From: Phoronis australis | Taxonomy: Eukaryota > Phoronida > Phoronidae | Reading direction: 5' to 3' | NCBI GenBank assembly: GCA_002633005.1 | Contig: NMRA01000165.1 | Span: 62,518-126,517, forward strand | Length of the DNA stretch: 64,000 bases | In this document: positions 21,851-33,742 of the stretch, piece by piece | How the letters are laid out: every line of letters begins with the position of its first letter | Numbering within the stretch: the stretch's first letter is position 1 | Program-made: the position numbers and the translations under genes | Notes under the pieces: generated by a model | The model's database searches: none | Told to the model about the DNA's origin: nothing | What the model saw: the letters and a program-made list of their open reading frames with translations, nothing else

Positions 21851-22576
21851 GCAGCTTATCTTTGTTATGTTCTCTATGTAGTAGTAGTAGTAAATATAGA
21901 TTATTTAAAAGTCGGTGAGATTTAACAATGAAACGTTAGCACAAGTGCTATTATCTGACAAATTTAAAATCTACGAAAGGAAAATACAGAACTAAAATAC
22001 TATCTAATTCTACAGTACGGAGAATATACAGAAATATAAATACAAAAGTACACATACATGTTACGGAGCGTGTAGACACCCGTATCAGTTTTCACAAGAG
22101 CAGATCTCAGAGAAAAAATCATAAGCAAGAGTGGCAAATTCATTTAAGGCAGTACATTGTCACATTACTGATGGCAATGAGTTCCACAACAAAGTACCTT
22201 TATGGGAGATTGAGTTACACCCTCAAGTCATCGTATTAAAGCGTTTCACATAGAGAAAGTTTTCACCTCTGAGATCGTATCCAGACTCTCTAAATTCAAG
22301 CTTTCCTGACAAAGGAGAGGGTCCAATAATATGAACATTTTTAATGCTTCAATAGATAAATTTCATCCGCCAACTAGTTAGAGAGCAGCTCCTAGCCTTA
22401 TCTAAGAGTTGTGAGTAGCTTGATTCGCTGTCATTGAACACAAATTTTAAAGCACGGTGTTGTATCTTTTCCATTTTCCTACTTTTCTGTATTCCACATA
22501 AGTGCCAAACGAGGGGGCAGTGATTAAAATAGGATCTTATAAATGCTTAATATAACTTAAGCTTACTGTTAATGCC

Positions 22577-23395
22577 TCAAACATTACGAAGACGGAACAA
22601 GGCATTCATTTGTCGAGAAGCTTTTTTGCAAATAACATCAACGTGCTCATGGAATTTTAACTGGCTGTCAAGTTGGACACCTAGCAGCTTAACGGACTCT
22701 TCACACTCAATCATAGTATCACCAGACATGAGATACCTATCATTATTATGTACACGATTCCTAGAAAAGATGATTGACTTCAATTTACCAGGGTTTACAG
22801 CCATTCCATTAGAGGAGAACCAATCCATTGCCATCTACCCAGCTACCTTGAGGCTGAGGCGAACTGCAGATAAAGAGGAGTTTGCTTGCAAGAGGGTATT
22901 GTCATCAGCGGAATTATATAACTTACAGTGACCACTTATAGCGTAAAATATATCATTGATAAAAATGCTGAATAACATGGGGCCTAAGACAAACCCTTGA
23001 GGAACGCCCTTGGGGACATTTAACCAGTCACTGACATTGGAGCCAATTTTCACTCTCATCCTTCTATAACTGAGATAGGACATTATGAGGTTACAAGTAT
23101 TCAATGAGCAGCCATAGGCTTTTAGTTTGGCAACAAGGAGCTCATGGGGGAGGCAATCAAAAGCCTTAGACAGATCAATTAGTATGCACCCAGCAAATAA
23201 ATTATTATCCTGAGCTAACCTTACATCTTCAGTTGGATGCAACAAGACATCCTGACAAAAACCTTTACGGAAAGCACATAAATTTTCATTTAAAATTTCA
23301 TCAAAATGTGGCTTCAATTGGTCTAGAATAAGTCGTTTAAAAACTTGGTTGACAGCAGTTAGCACACTAACTGGTCTATAACAGGATTTATCCAT
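22577..23395 (-). pseudogene. CR1-like RT domain
   Basis: Motifs in order: DKSCYRPVSVLTAVNQVFKR, LIDLSKAFDCLPHELLVAKL, GVPQGFVLGPMLFSIFINDI and ADDNTLLQ (catalytic ADD; the preceding Tyr is Ser here), then in a second frame the thumb (MAMDWFSSNGMAVNPGK, KLLGVQLDSQLKFHEHV). A stop or frameshift at about 22,835 separates the two. The order and spacing fit the CR1/L2/Jockey group. It would reverse-transcribe the element RNA at the target nick. Confidence 0.8.
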
Positions 23396-23517
23396 TCGAA
23401 CCCCTTTCTTAAATACTGGGCTAATCTGACTTTTTTCAACATAGAGGGATACTCATTGGAGGCTATACACTTGTTGAATATGGGTGTTAGGGACTTGCAT
23501 ATTGTATGTCATGAGCG

Positions 23518-24960
23518 CTATACTTGAGGAATCTCGGATGTAATTGAGTCATAACCCATGGATTTATTGCATATAATGCCCTTAAGCTTATATAGGACGT
23601 CGTTTTCAGTGACAGAGAATCTGAGGACCCGTTGAATCGATCGTTCTTCACTTTTGGAGAGAATCGAGGTGACACTCGGATGAGAAGTATAATCATTGTA
23701 ATAATTTACATTTGGAAACTGGGAACTGATTGATTCCACCGATTCAAAAAAGTAACTATTAAAGATTTCAGCTACCTTATCAGCATCCGTGACAACTTGA
23801 CCATTTTCATACAACGTTATCCCGTTTCTGTCTGTTCCTTCACATACAATAGGTTTAACACTGTCCCAGAAGAGCTTTGAATTGCACGAGTTATTGATGT
23901 CACTGTTTGTTTGGAAATACCTCGCACATGGATTTTCTTTTCAATTTAGTGACTAGATTTCGCTGGGATCTATAATTCTCCCAGTTTTCAGCATTTCTGT
24001 ATTTAAAGTAGCGACGTCTGAGCATTCCCTTGACATTTATGGCTCTTCTAAGTTCGCCATTCATATAAGGGATAGGAAGCTTCCTTAGGACCTTGGTCTT
24101 CATTGGAGCATGAAAGTCAATTACCCCCCTCAGGAGCTCATTATGAAACCATAAAGCATCATCAGTATAATCAAAAATGTTGGCTACATGAAAGGGTGCT
24201 ACCTCAAGGTCCCTATTGTAGTCATTTATAGATAACGATTTTATGGAGCGGTAAAAATTTTTTCTGAGTTGATATTGCGAAATTTGGACTTTGGCAATAC
24301 CACCAACAACATGATGAAAATCACTTACACCCGAATGATAATTCAAGATTCGAACTAGTCTTCTAGGTGTGTTAGTTAGGATAACATCTAGTAGAGAGGG
24401 TGGGCCCTTGAAACACGTGGGCTCCTTGACAACACTTTTTAGACCATAGACATCCCTGAAATCGTTTAATGCATTATTACAAAGCATGTTCACATTCATA
24501 TCTCCTATGAGAAAGATCGTGTCATTCTCTAGTTGGACTCTACTCAAGACAGTATCAATACATGTCAACAGATCTACATTTTTCACTTGCGGTAGTTTAT
24601 ATATACATATGAAGAACCACTTATCTCTCTTAATGACAACTTCCAGGACAAGACACTCGGTCTTGCCTTCGCTTATGTCCCAAATCACCTCTGACATAAG
24701 ACAAAATACCACCACCATGTCTACTTCTATCATTTCTATGTAGTAGATTGTTAGGGACATAAAATTGTGCTGAGGCAACGGACTCGTCAAGCTTTGTTTC
24801 AGAGAAAAAACTTAAATCTACATGAGAGATGAGAGATTCTGCAACTTCATCAATTTGAGGAAAATGAATTGATATTAAGGTGAGTGGAGATAACGTTCTG
24901 TTCGTAATTCTTTCTCAACGCCGTAGCATTTGTGTGTGTTGCATTATCTCTACTCAGGGT
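23518..24960 (-). pseudogene. CR1-like endonuclease and linker of ORF2
   Basis: AP-type endonuclease landmarks: SETKLDES (catalytic Glu, out of frame at about 24,800), a FLIGDMNVNML block, SLLDVILTNTP and VSDFHHVVG, where the usual SDHH is SDFHH. A frameshift near 24,680-24,760 separates the first landmark from the rest. A basic linker (LRRRYFKYRN) and a region with KLKGIICNKSMGYDSI lead to the RT. The endonuclease nicks genomic DNA to start target-primed reverse transcription. Confidence 0.75.
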
Positions 24961-25116
24961 CCCTGAAGAGTTTAAGGGGCGGTTTGTTATTGAGTTGACT
25001 GCATTCAGTTGTGGATCATAATCCTTTTTATCGCGTAGTCCGGGTACAGTCCAGGGATCAGTGACCGGGTGAGAACGGTCTTTGACTCATGGCCGAGGAT
25101 TAAGTTTACCTGCAGA

Positions 25117-25777
25117 CGGTGTTTGGCCTTGTGGCCAGACTTATATCTTGTGACAATTAATCAGACGGCCGTGGCTGCACTGGAACTTAGTATGTCCGGT
25201 CTCAGAACAAAAGTAACACCGAACTTCCCTCCTGCAGTTGGACTGTCTTTCCTCATTGTGGTGAGATTTATCTCTCGGCTCACTCTTGTTGGCTTTTGCA
25301 ATGTTTCTCACCAGCTTTGTTGTACCACGACTGGTTGGATGGACATTGTCATAAAGCAGAGTCATCAACTGTGTTGTCCAAGTGCTTAAAGGTTGTATCA
25401 TTGTCCACGAAAACGACATTGAAATCTTGGCACAGTTTGAGCAACATACCATTGGCAGCGTTAACCTCGTCATTTAATCAGTCCATCCCCCTTGGTAGAA
25501 TACTGGATACATAGGTCTCTGAGGACTTGTGCAAACTGGTAAGTAGTGCTTTGAATGAGGTTTCCAAAGCGTCCACAGAGTCATGACAAATGTCATTTGT
25601 GCCCACATGTAAGGTGATGGAGTCAAGTTTGTCAATTGTTTCCAAATGTTCTTTTACATGCATAGCCTTTGCCCCGCTCAAAGTTTTCACCATTGTGCCC
25701 GACATCGTTTTAGGGTCAACCTTCTTGAGGGTCGAGTCACCAATAATCAGGTTCATCTTACTCACATTTCTGACCAC
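25117..25777 (-). pseudogene. CR1-like ORF1 with SGNH esterase-like domain and zinc knuckle
   Basis: From about 25,777 the protein starts MVRNVSKMNLIIGDSTLKKV: the GDS block of SGNH/GDSL hydrolases. SITLHVGTNDICHDS supplies the block with Gly and Asn, and NVHPTSRG the Asp-x-x-His-like end block. A stop at about 25,480 interrupts it. After a frameshift near 25,360 a CCHC knuckle follows (CYFCSETGHTKFQCS). Esterase-type ORF1 proteins are known from CR1 LINEs; the protein binds element RNA and the esterase substrate is unknown. Confidence 0.7.
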
Positions 25778-25786
25778 AGTCTGCCG

Positions 25787-26312
25787 GTTCTAGCTATGTT
25801 CACTGAATTGGCAACATGCTTGACACTGTTGGAGTGGACATAATAGGCTTATTGTCTTCATAATGCTTTAGCGATTGAAGCGAAACCTTGTGCACGAGAA
25901 TCTACGTAGTTGCGCTGATTTTTAAAATGTCGTCGAACCCGTACTTTCGACATTCCAGGCTGCAACTCTGTGCAAAAATCAGAAAAAACAATTATTTCGG
26001 TGTAACAACAACTACCACTGTTGAGAAAGTTAGTGCTAGCGATTACCAGTCCACTTCATTAGCTTGAGTACAAAGGGTGAGCTAAATAGATGCACATGTA
26101 AGTTGTCTGAGGGCAAAGGGAATCAGCGGTGACCAGTTCAACAAGTCAGCGACCTGCCCGTTGACACGGCTCCTGTTGTTCGGTTCTGATATATAACGTT
26201 CAAGATTACCGTCGCATTCAGTTATTTATGGCACAGTAGGCCTGCTTGTTACCCACACCTCTGGGTTGACCTGCAATAGACCACTTGAATTTCCCGAGAG
26301 TCGTCCAGTTCA
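25787..26312 (+). promoter_or_regulatory. 5' flank of aldo-keto reductase A with TATA box
   Basis: TATATAA at 26,190-26,196 lies 117-123 bp before the ATG and would place transcription start near 26,220. In unit B the same spot reads TTACCGAATG and has no TATA box, so the two gene copies probably differ in promoter. The rest of the 5' flank is alignable between units. Confidence 0.5.
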
Positions 26313-27272
26313 ATGGCGTGCCCCTCAGTTCGCCTTCATAGCGGTTACAGCATCCCAGCTGTAGGACTCGGAACGTCCCGTAATACGTCCGAGGAGATTC
26401 AGAGAGCTGTGTACCTCGCACTTCAGCTTGGATACAGACACTTGGACACGGCGCACGTTTATCAAAATGGCGTTACTGTGGGCGCCGGGTTACGGACCGC
26501 TATTAGAGATGGCATTGTACGGAGAGACGAAGTGTTCATTACAGGCAAATTGTGGAATACTTTTCACAGATATAATGATGTAAAGGTTGGACTGCAGAAG
26601 GATCTTGATGAGATCGGAGTGGATTACTTCGATCTCTATCTCATACATTTCCCTATTGCGTTTGAGCGACTCGAGTCAGACGTGGGGAGCCCCGTGGATT
26701 CTCATGGCAATGTACTGACCACAGACGTTGAGTTCACTGAGACCTGGGCGGCCCTGGAACAATGTGTCCGCGAGGGCTTGGTACGATCCATAGGTCTATC
26801 TAACTTCAGTATTAGCCAGATTCAGCAAGTTTTAGACATGTGTACAATTCAGCCAGCTGTGTTGCAGTGCGAGGCGCATCCGTTTCTGCAGCAGACAGAA
26901 CTTGTCAATTTTTGCAAGACACGCAAAATTGTCTTCACCGCCTACGCTCCCCTAGTCTCACCAGAGCGCATTAAGACACACGGCGTAGTCGGCCCGAGTG
27001 TATTTGACGACCCTGTACTGGCTGAATTGTCTCACAAGTACAAGAAGACAGTGGCACAGTTTGTACTCAAGTGGCTCATTCAACGTGGAATCACCGTCAT
27101 ACCGAAAAGTGTCACTCCGAGTAGAATTGAAGAAAATTTTAATCTGTTTGATTTTGAAATATCGAACGAAGATATGGAGCGGGTAACTCAACTTGATGCC
27201 GGATTTCGAGCTGTCAATTTTCGTAATTTTCCGTCAGTTGCAAAGCATAAATTCAACCCGTTTAATGAATGA
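26313..27272 (+). CDS. Aldo-keto reductase, copy A
   Basis: An intact 319-residue single-exon protein, close to the usual 310-325. It is an NADPH-dependent reductase of the AKR (beta/alpha)8 fold, cytosolic, acting on aldehydes or ketones; the substrate cannot be told. The catalytic tetrad is present: Asp45 (HLDTAHVY), Tyr50, Lys79 (ITGKLW) and His112 (YLIHFP). The cofactor loop IPKSVTPSRIEEN starts at 263 and carries the Lys265/Ser266/Arg271 set that favours NADP. The start was chosen at ATG 26,313, matching copy B. Being uninterrupted it may be an old retrocopy, but no poly-A scar is visible. From codon 125 on it is identical to copy B at the DNA level; before that there are nine amino-acid changes. 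An AATAAA lies at 28,135-28,140, rather far downstream. Confidence 0.93.
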   Translation: MACPSVRLHSGYSIPAVGLGTSRNTSEEIQRAVYLALQLGYRHLDTAHVYQNGVTVGAGLRTAIRDGIVRRDEVFITGKLWNTFHRYNDVKVGLQKDLDEIGVDYFDLYLIHFPIAFERLESDVGSPVDSHGNVLTTDVEFTETWAALEQCVREGLVRSIGLSNFSISQIQQVLDMCTIQPAVLQCEAHPFLQQTELVNFCKTRKIVFTAYAPLVSPERIKTHGVVGPSVFDDPVLAELSHKYKKTVAQFVLKWLIQRGITVIPKSVTPSRIEENFNLFDFEISNEDMERVTQLDAGFRAVNFRNFPSVAKHKFNPFNE

Positions 27273-29748
27273 CTTGGTAAAAGTCAAAACTTTCGGAGCG
27301 TTCACTAGGAGAAAATGTTGCCGGCCGTTTAGCACACATACGTGTGCAACTCGCCCTGTTTAGCCTGCTAAAAACAACGAGCCTTACTCTCTTAAAATTG
27401 ATCTCGCAAGCCTCAACACTGGAATGAATGAATCACGATGACTTGGTATCGGTATATGGGTGCTAGAGTGCAACGATCTTACATAGTGAGCGTTATCACG
27501 GCATTGTGGCATGAACCTCGCACTTGGGCTTACGCTTTGCATTCAATGACGCATTTTTATGCATGTCTCAAGGAAAAGCTAAGAAGTTTTGAACTGTAAA
27601 CACTGGTCCATGCAGCCTTGGCAATATTTTCATTGGCTCATAAGTATGGTTTGTGAAACATTTTAACTCATGAAATTCCGGAGTATAACACGAAAATACA
27701 TGATTATGACTCATTGGTGTACCAACTGAGAAATTAAATAATGGAATAACGTGTCAAGTAGTCCGAAGACATGTAGCTTTAATTTGTTGACGACTACAAG
27801 AAGAACTCAGTGAACTATCTGGATGATTGTACTTGTGATTGCAATGTGCCTGAGAAATTGCTTCTAATGATTTCTATTAGCATTATGTGCAGTCTTGTCG
27901 AATGGGTTATGTTTGAAGTTCTTATTATGTAATCACTGTTTTTGAAGGTGTTGCTATACCTTTATAGTAGTTAGGCTGTATAATCATAAGAATAGAATTG
28001 TTACTATACTTGATTGCCTTTTAGGTCGTATCTCAAGTTTCATGCACTCGTTATACATCTGAATATATTGTGGAATTGTCGATTACTAGCTCCATGATGA
28101 GGCTGTTCCATTACTACTACATATGTTTATGTTAAATAAATATTTTTTCTCTTAGGTCTACTTGTCGCAGGTTAGTGACCTGTCGCTGCGCACTGAATCA
28201 AATCACTTGCACCATGCTCGTCTTAATAAGTTTACACTACTTTAGTAAACAGAACTTTTTTCATGGAGTAAATTGGATTTTAGGAACTAGATGGCCACCA
28301 TTTCCAAAAGAGTCCTTTGGTAGAGAACCACATGTAGTTGAGCCAGTTGGGCTCGGCGTTCTAGGTTAAGGTTATGTTGGACCCGAGATAAGTGTTGAAC
28401 TTGGTTACTTCATATATCAGATATAGTTGTTTGCATTCATAACAAACTTTCATATAATACTACATGCTTTACACACGTTTCTGCCCAAAACGCTCATCCA
28501 CTTTTGCAAAGGGGCTATGAATGTAAGATGAATTTTATGATTTTTTCTGAAAAACCAAAGGTTACACAATATAAAAAGAAATAATTTAGAATACTGTGAC
28601 AGCGCGTACGAGATTTCATCTAGAAAATTGAGTTAAAGTGAATTTTGGTCAGCATCTCATTGTTTTACAAGAATGCACTTTTGTCTTTTCTCTTTTTTGC
28701 TAATTTTGAATATGATCCAATCAATGACAGATTGGCATAAAGTAATATACAGACTTTTTACTTCCAGAAAATAATATTCTTTTACTGAGTTGTGTTCGCA
28801 CATGTAGCATATAGTTTTGTACATGTTCGGCTGAAAACACAGACTTGTATAGAAGGTCTTACAAAACTTTTCCTAGGAAGAATTAGGAGTTCTAAACTAG
28901 GAGCAGGGTTAGCCAGGGCCTCAACTAAAACTGGGAGGCCCTACCTATACTCCAATACCACGACCAGTGCTGGGTACGAAACTTTCTTTTCAATGCTGTA
29001 GTCCGAAGCGTAACGTCATAATTTGGTGGACTCCTGATTACGGTAGAGTCGTATCCCCAATAAGAAAGAACGAGACTTAACACCAGTGGTCAAAAAGGGG
29101 GGCGATATGGGCCCTCGCCCGCAGTCGATAAAAACCTTGCGGGGGTCTGTGACATTTCAGGGGGTGGATGTCACTCAGAAATGGAAAGCACAAGCATTGA
29201 ACCGGACCTGTAAGAGGAACATATTGATGTGTGCTGACCTGGGGGTGAAATCGCTGCTTGGTGTCAAGTCTTGTCGACTTCTGGACCATTGTGAATACCG
29301 TGACTTTCCACTGCAGTCCAGCCATTTCTGCAGGTGTTTCCCTACGTGGTGATGTGGGAGTCACTCGATCAATATTTCATCGAAACTAACTAAACATGGA
29401 GGAGCGTGGTGACTCCAGACTGAAAACCGGCAAATCCTCAGGCAAATAACTATGCCATCTATAGTGGCCATTAGGGGCATCCTTCTCACTGACTTATGCT
29501 TGAATTAAAGTTGTATGTGAAGCAGACATTATTATTCTTACTGCAACTGAAACCAGGGGTCGACAGCAGACAAAAAAAGATCATTAAGGGGTCTACAGTC
29601 AGAAAGTTTGCCTCCACTACACTATAAATCAAAAGGGATACCCATTGCTTTCAACTACAAAAAACAACCAGGCATAAATTATATGTGGTTTTCCCTCAAA
29701 TCCATAAGTGAGGTATTTTTTTTCAGCAAAAATAATCTACTGTACATT
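27273..29748. other. Duplicated non-coding 3' flank of AKR A
   Basis: Alignable over its whole length with 46,152-48,486. The first 159 bp are identical between units; farther out, mismatches and small indels appear. The open frames at 28.8-29.4 kb are only partly kept in unit B and carry no motif, so no gene is called. Confidence 0.6.
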
Positions 29749-30557
29749 TGTGGTATATCAATGCGTGTTGTGGCCAACAGATGGCGCGCTCGTGGTAATA
29801 AATAAAAGAATATGCGAATACCTTAACAATAGAATACGTCTATTAATTTGCAACGTTGTGATTTACAAACAATAGATTACATCGAGTTAAGAAACTGACG
29901 ACTGTTCGAATGAAACGATATATCGTTACAGGTGAAAGTATTAATCTACAGTGCCACCAGTTACCCGTAGCTGGGAGTAATATATTGATCCTAGCCCGTA
30001 GCTGCCGCACACGTTAATGAAATACAAGTCGCAACATAAACTGACCCTCTAAAGCAATCACTAGACTGGTTCAAATTGACTAACAGGCTGAGACCAACGC
30101 CTGTATTAAGTGTTTATACCTTGACTCTTCTATTCGACTTCACTAAACTGGTTTTCCTCGCCTTTGCTGTTGGCTCCTCCTAGACATCAGGCCTGGGTCT
30201 GATTCACGGTTTTCGTCTCGGTCTAGCTCTGGTCTGGGTCTTGTTTTCGGTCTGGGTTTTGGTCTGTCTCGGTCTTGGTCTAATTCTCCTTGATAGCCAA
30301 TGTCTTAAATACTGTTCTAGCCGGCAACATATGATGGGCCCATCTCGTGACGGTTAAAGTCCCTGGTCAGAGTATGCACGTGACACTTGCATAACAATTA
30401 ATTAATTTGAATGGAACTTACCCAACAAAATCAAATCAGCTGACTATTGAAACAATTCTTGCATAACACCTGTGACAATCTCTGCTACAGTCAAAGATAT
30501 GATTGCAATGCACTTTTAATTTTCGGAAAGCAGAGGTCCTAGCCTCATTATAGTACA
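29749..30557 (-). repeat. 3' LTR of copy A
   Basis: Starts TGTGGTATATCA and ends AGTACA, with a run of GGTCT-type repeats near 30,190-30,290. Matches 48,487-49,307 and, apart from insertions, the right-hand LTRs. A 13-bp gap relative to copy B lies near 30,530. Confidence 0.88.
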
Positions 30558-30569
30558 CTCCCCCCTTTT
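30558..30569 (-). other. Polypurine tract of copy A
   Basis: CTCCCCCCTTTT on the plus strand is AAAAGGGGGGAG on the element strand, immediately inside the 3' LTR. This is where plus-strand DNA synthesis starts in LTR elements. Also present at 49,308-49,319. Confidence 0.8.
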
Positions 30570-30969
30570 GTTAAGCCGAAAATTTACCAAATAAAAATTT
30601 GGGGAGCTATACCAAGCCTAAACAATGTAAAGGTTTCCTTCAGACGGTCGTTATACAATTGTATATCGAAACAAGTGAATAATAACACAATGGGAGTCGC
30701 CAGTCTCCGGATAATCATTAAAACACGTTAGCAAACGAAATCTCACAACCACTCTAAATTAGTCCGATTAAACGAATATATTGAAATCACACACATATAC
30801 ATTACTAAATCATACCCCGTACCAATCTAACATCATGTTACTATACTTCACGTTAACTAAATATGCCATTCTTCAACTCAGTTAAATCAACTCAAAGTAT
30901 AATTATGCGACACTTTACCTCAAACCAAACTAACTAAGAATATGTAGCACATTACACCTACATAATTAT
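30570..30969 (-). other. Internal 3' region of copy A, no gene seen
   Basis: AT-rich spacer between the retropepsin-like frame and the polypurine tract. Missing from copy B, where the tract is joined directly to sequence equivalent to 31,034. Confidence 0.5.
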
Positions 30970-31362
30970 TCATAACTGCAGCGGATGAGTCTGCGGCGTT
31001 TGGAAAAAGTCTGACGCCAACAGACTCTCCGGTACGTCCACCACCACTACAGGCATATGCCTGGTTCTCCCTTGTATTTCTATTTCAAGCGAGAAAATGT
31101 CAACCACGTCTGCCACACACTCCCTTCGGTCATAACGGACTTGGGCATATTGGGCGTCGCTCTACTTTGTTCAACCCCACGACTGTCTGTCGCACGACAG
31201 TCCCTTTAGAGTCTGCTTACCCCCGTATTGCACGCTCGCAAAATCTGCTAGCGACAACACAGTGGCGTCCGCCGTAGGGTCGACGCGGAAGACGATCCAT
31301 TGCCCTTCCACTGTTGCATCTAAACGGACAGCTGGTAACGTTTTGTACATCGGTTCGGGCAT
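30970..31362 (-). pseudogene. Second retropepsin-like frame, downstream of env (copy A)
   Basis: One minus-strand frame of 131 codons with two internal stops (near 31,170 and 31,162). The start is MPEPMYKTLPAVRLDATVEG; FRVDPTADATVLSLADF has the shape of a retroviral protease active-site segment, but DTG is replaced by DPT. After the stops come VRYDRRECVADVVDIFSLEI and LLASDFFQTP, similar to the flap-to-C-terminal part. The element's normal protease lies between gag and RT (copy B, about 56.6-56.8 kb), so this would be a second, dead one or a captured fragment. Copy B has the same frame, stops included, up to its MITE. Confidence 0.45.
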
Positions 31363-31628
31363 TTTTTTTCTGCAAAAGCTTCCTAAGTTCCTTTAGATAT
31401 CGAAATAATTGTCAATGTTAATAACCACCACCTTTCAGCCAACCACCCAGTATACTGTAGTCTCTAGTGCGAGGGTTGGTAGAATTACCAGTAATTGTCC
31501 GAAGTCACACGGAGGTTTCTTCCAGGCCGTCTTCGGTTGCCAGATCCAAGTCAGGCTACATGCGTCGGATCAGTCGCTTCATCTCGATTGGCTTGCCATT
31601 CAGCTGAGCCGCTTTGGCGATGTGGTCG

Positions 31629-33496
31629 TCAGCACTGGGTTTCTCCCCAGCCAGTGACGTCTGTCGCCGGGGCATCGTTCGGCGCGAGCGCGTGTGCAAA
31701 CGCCGGCGGTGCACCGGCAACTGGGCGCCTATCACTGGTTAACACAGGCTGATACTGTTTGAGCATGGCACGTGCAATTTGTTTACGTCTTAAGAAAACA
31801 ATTAACCCCAAAGTCAAGACCAATGCTGCTATTCCTAGAGCGATATATAACCAAAATTCATTATCAGGGGTCCATGGTTTCGGGATATCTAAGTCACGTA
31901 AATCAGTGACTAGATTGTCTAACGGAATATCAGGTAAATGAGCGAGGCGTGGCGGTATTTTCACCCTCACGTGTTTAGGAAAAGCGACTATATAAGGAGA
32001 CCACATTATGAAGGATTCCTTCCGGATTCTCAAAACTCGAGCACTGAAACTATCTGGATGCTCGAATCTAGACTCTCTGTGAAAAGTTCCCAGGATAGTC
32101 ATAGTTGGGTGCGTGGCCTGGCACCCGTAATCAAAGTGTATCAAGTTTACCCCCAGTGTCCACCGTAATCGACTTGGTGTTAGTGCGGCTGTGGTTGCAC
32201 AGAAGGGAAAATCTTGTATTCTCGGTACTTACTAAAACGTACCAGCCAGATTTCAGGTATATGGCCATTGGTAAAGCCGTGTTCGTTCTAATGAAAACGC
32301 GGCAGAACATTTTGATAGCATCGTCAAACTTCATAAACAGCTCCACCACACAATCTTTGTTCGAATTGGCCGGGCGTAACGGTTGTGACGAGCACGTCTC
32401 CATATTGGCGTAATCCAATAAAGCGTAGGACGTTCGTTCTGGGTTTATGGTTAACGCCTTCGCTTCCAATGAATACTTGGCTAAAATGTGAGAAAGGTTG
32501 GAATAAGGGAAGAGAGCCGGCAGATTATGAATTTGAAATAATTCCATCCGTGCGTAAGATTCATTCAACGATATTCGAAAAGTGACCAAAATTAGTCCAT
32601 TTTCCCACGCAGTATGACAAGGGAGAGATTTATAGTATTGGAACAACTCTGTGTCCGGATCAAAAGGGAATTTTAAGTGGCGTGAAATGTTAGTTCGTAT
32701 ATCATTAAATATTTTGCGTAATGCTTCCGGCTGAACCACCGCTGGAGTGACTTGCCCCAGGGACACTATTCCTATTTGACTTTCGATGTGAGCTAAATAG
32801 CCCAAGGCTTTTTGTGCTGCCAATTCCAAGTGGTTTCAAGACAGATAAATTCTGTATTTCGTCGTGCAGCATATCAGTCACGTTATTAAGACGCTGCTCT
32901 ATTTCATGAGTTGAAAGGATTAAGTTCTTCAGGGTTTCCCGGTTTCTGTTTACTTCGGTTCTACTGGCTTTCATTACAGTTACCCATTTCAAGGCGTTAC
33001 TAACGATTCATTTTTGAATCCTTACTATCATATCGATTGTTTCCCTAATAGCGTTGATATCTTCGTCAGTGGCTGTACCGAAACTGAAAAGCCAATGACT
33101 GATTTTTCCTATAAACGATAAAACGTTCCGTTTGCTTCTGTCACCGCGAGATTGGGCTAAAGCGTTATAGCCATCTAACAACTGGTCTATAGCTTCTTTC
33201 GTAAATCTGATATCGTCAAGTTGTTTTTTCAGTCGGGTGCAATACCCCATGAAATTAGGATCTTTGGGATCAGCGTACATTTTCCTCACTTGAGTGTGCG
33301 CATAGTAAGCACGTTCAATGTCCTGTGAGAACTGAGACATGAAGTTAGAAAATTCGCTGAGGTCAATGAAACTCGTCACCCACCAGTGTCCCCATGAACT
33401 ATAGAATAAATTAATTTTCTCGAAAACTACCCCATATTTTACAACGACGCATTGCACGATACCAGCCAATAATAGTACACCCGTCAAACGTTGCAT
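31629..33496 (-). pseudogene. F-type envelope protein, broken (copy A)
   Basis: From ATG 33,496: a hydrophobic signal-like start (MQRLTGVLLLAGIVQCVVV), an ectodomain, a furin-type RSKR at residues 120-123 followed by a hydrophobic stretch, an FGTATDEDI block, long helices (EIEQRLNNVTDML), a cysteine-bearing C-terminal domain, and a membrane anchor (WLYIALGIAALVLTLGLIVF) plus a cytoplasmic tail. This is the plan of baculovirus F-like fusion envelopes found in errantiviruses. The frame is interrupted by a stop near 33,008 and shifts near 32,830 and 32,140. It would make particles infectious; it cannot be expressed whole from this copy. Confidence 0.75.
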
Positions 33497-33742
33497 TTTA
33501 TCTGAAACAGCAATAAATCACTGAGTTAACATTAACTCGCTACTTATACTACTTAAGCAACTCGCTACTTGTACTACTTAAATTGACGAGAACTGACTCG
33601 GATACCCTTAGATCAGATACGTTACATATGAGTACCCATGGCTAAATCTCGTTTGAGTTACCAATCCCGTCCTTACTATTCAAATATAAGTGTGCTAAAT
33701 TATCTCAGTGGTTCTACTGAAATACTACTAAAGAGTTAGGTC
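33497..33742 (-). other. Pol-env spacer of copy A
   Basis: AT-rich spacer of about 245 bp containing near-repeats of 'ACTCGCTACTT' (33,533 and 33,557). Retroviral env is normally expressed from a spliced RNA; a splice site could not be fixed here. Confidence 0.4.

Larger units (their letters stand above)
21880..25786 (-). mobile_element. CR1-group LINE, near full length
   Basis: Minus strand: ORF1 (25,777-25,117), endonuclease (about 24,960-23,900), RT (23,395-22,577), 3' UTR and a (TAC)n tail at 21,880-21,892. It is absent from unit B, whose uninterrupted site reads TTTTCTAGCTATATATGT. The flanks GTTCTCTATGT (21,869-21,879) and GTTCTAGCTATGT (25,787-25,799) look like a target-site duplication. 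At about 3.9 kb with both ORFs it is close to complete, but several frameshifts break ORF2. It inserted after the duplication, or was lost cleanly from B, which LINEs do not do. Confidence 0.85.

Noticed and set aside
26958-27191. Antisense open frame inside AKR A (and the same in AKR B)
   Set aside because: It mirrors codon use of the reductase on the other strand; no independent motif. A shadow frame.
30190-30290. CRISPR-like or satellite array in the LTR
   Set aside because: The GGTCT-type words are irregular and short, without spacers; a simple-sequence part of the LTR.
31409-31752. Plus-strand frames opposite env
   Set aside because: Present in both copies only because the DNA is duplicated; they are the reverse of the env C-terminus.
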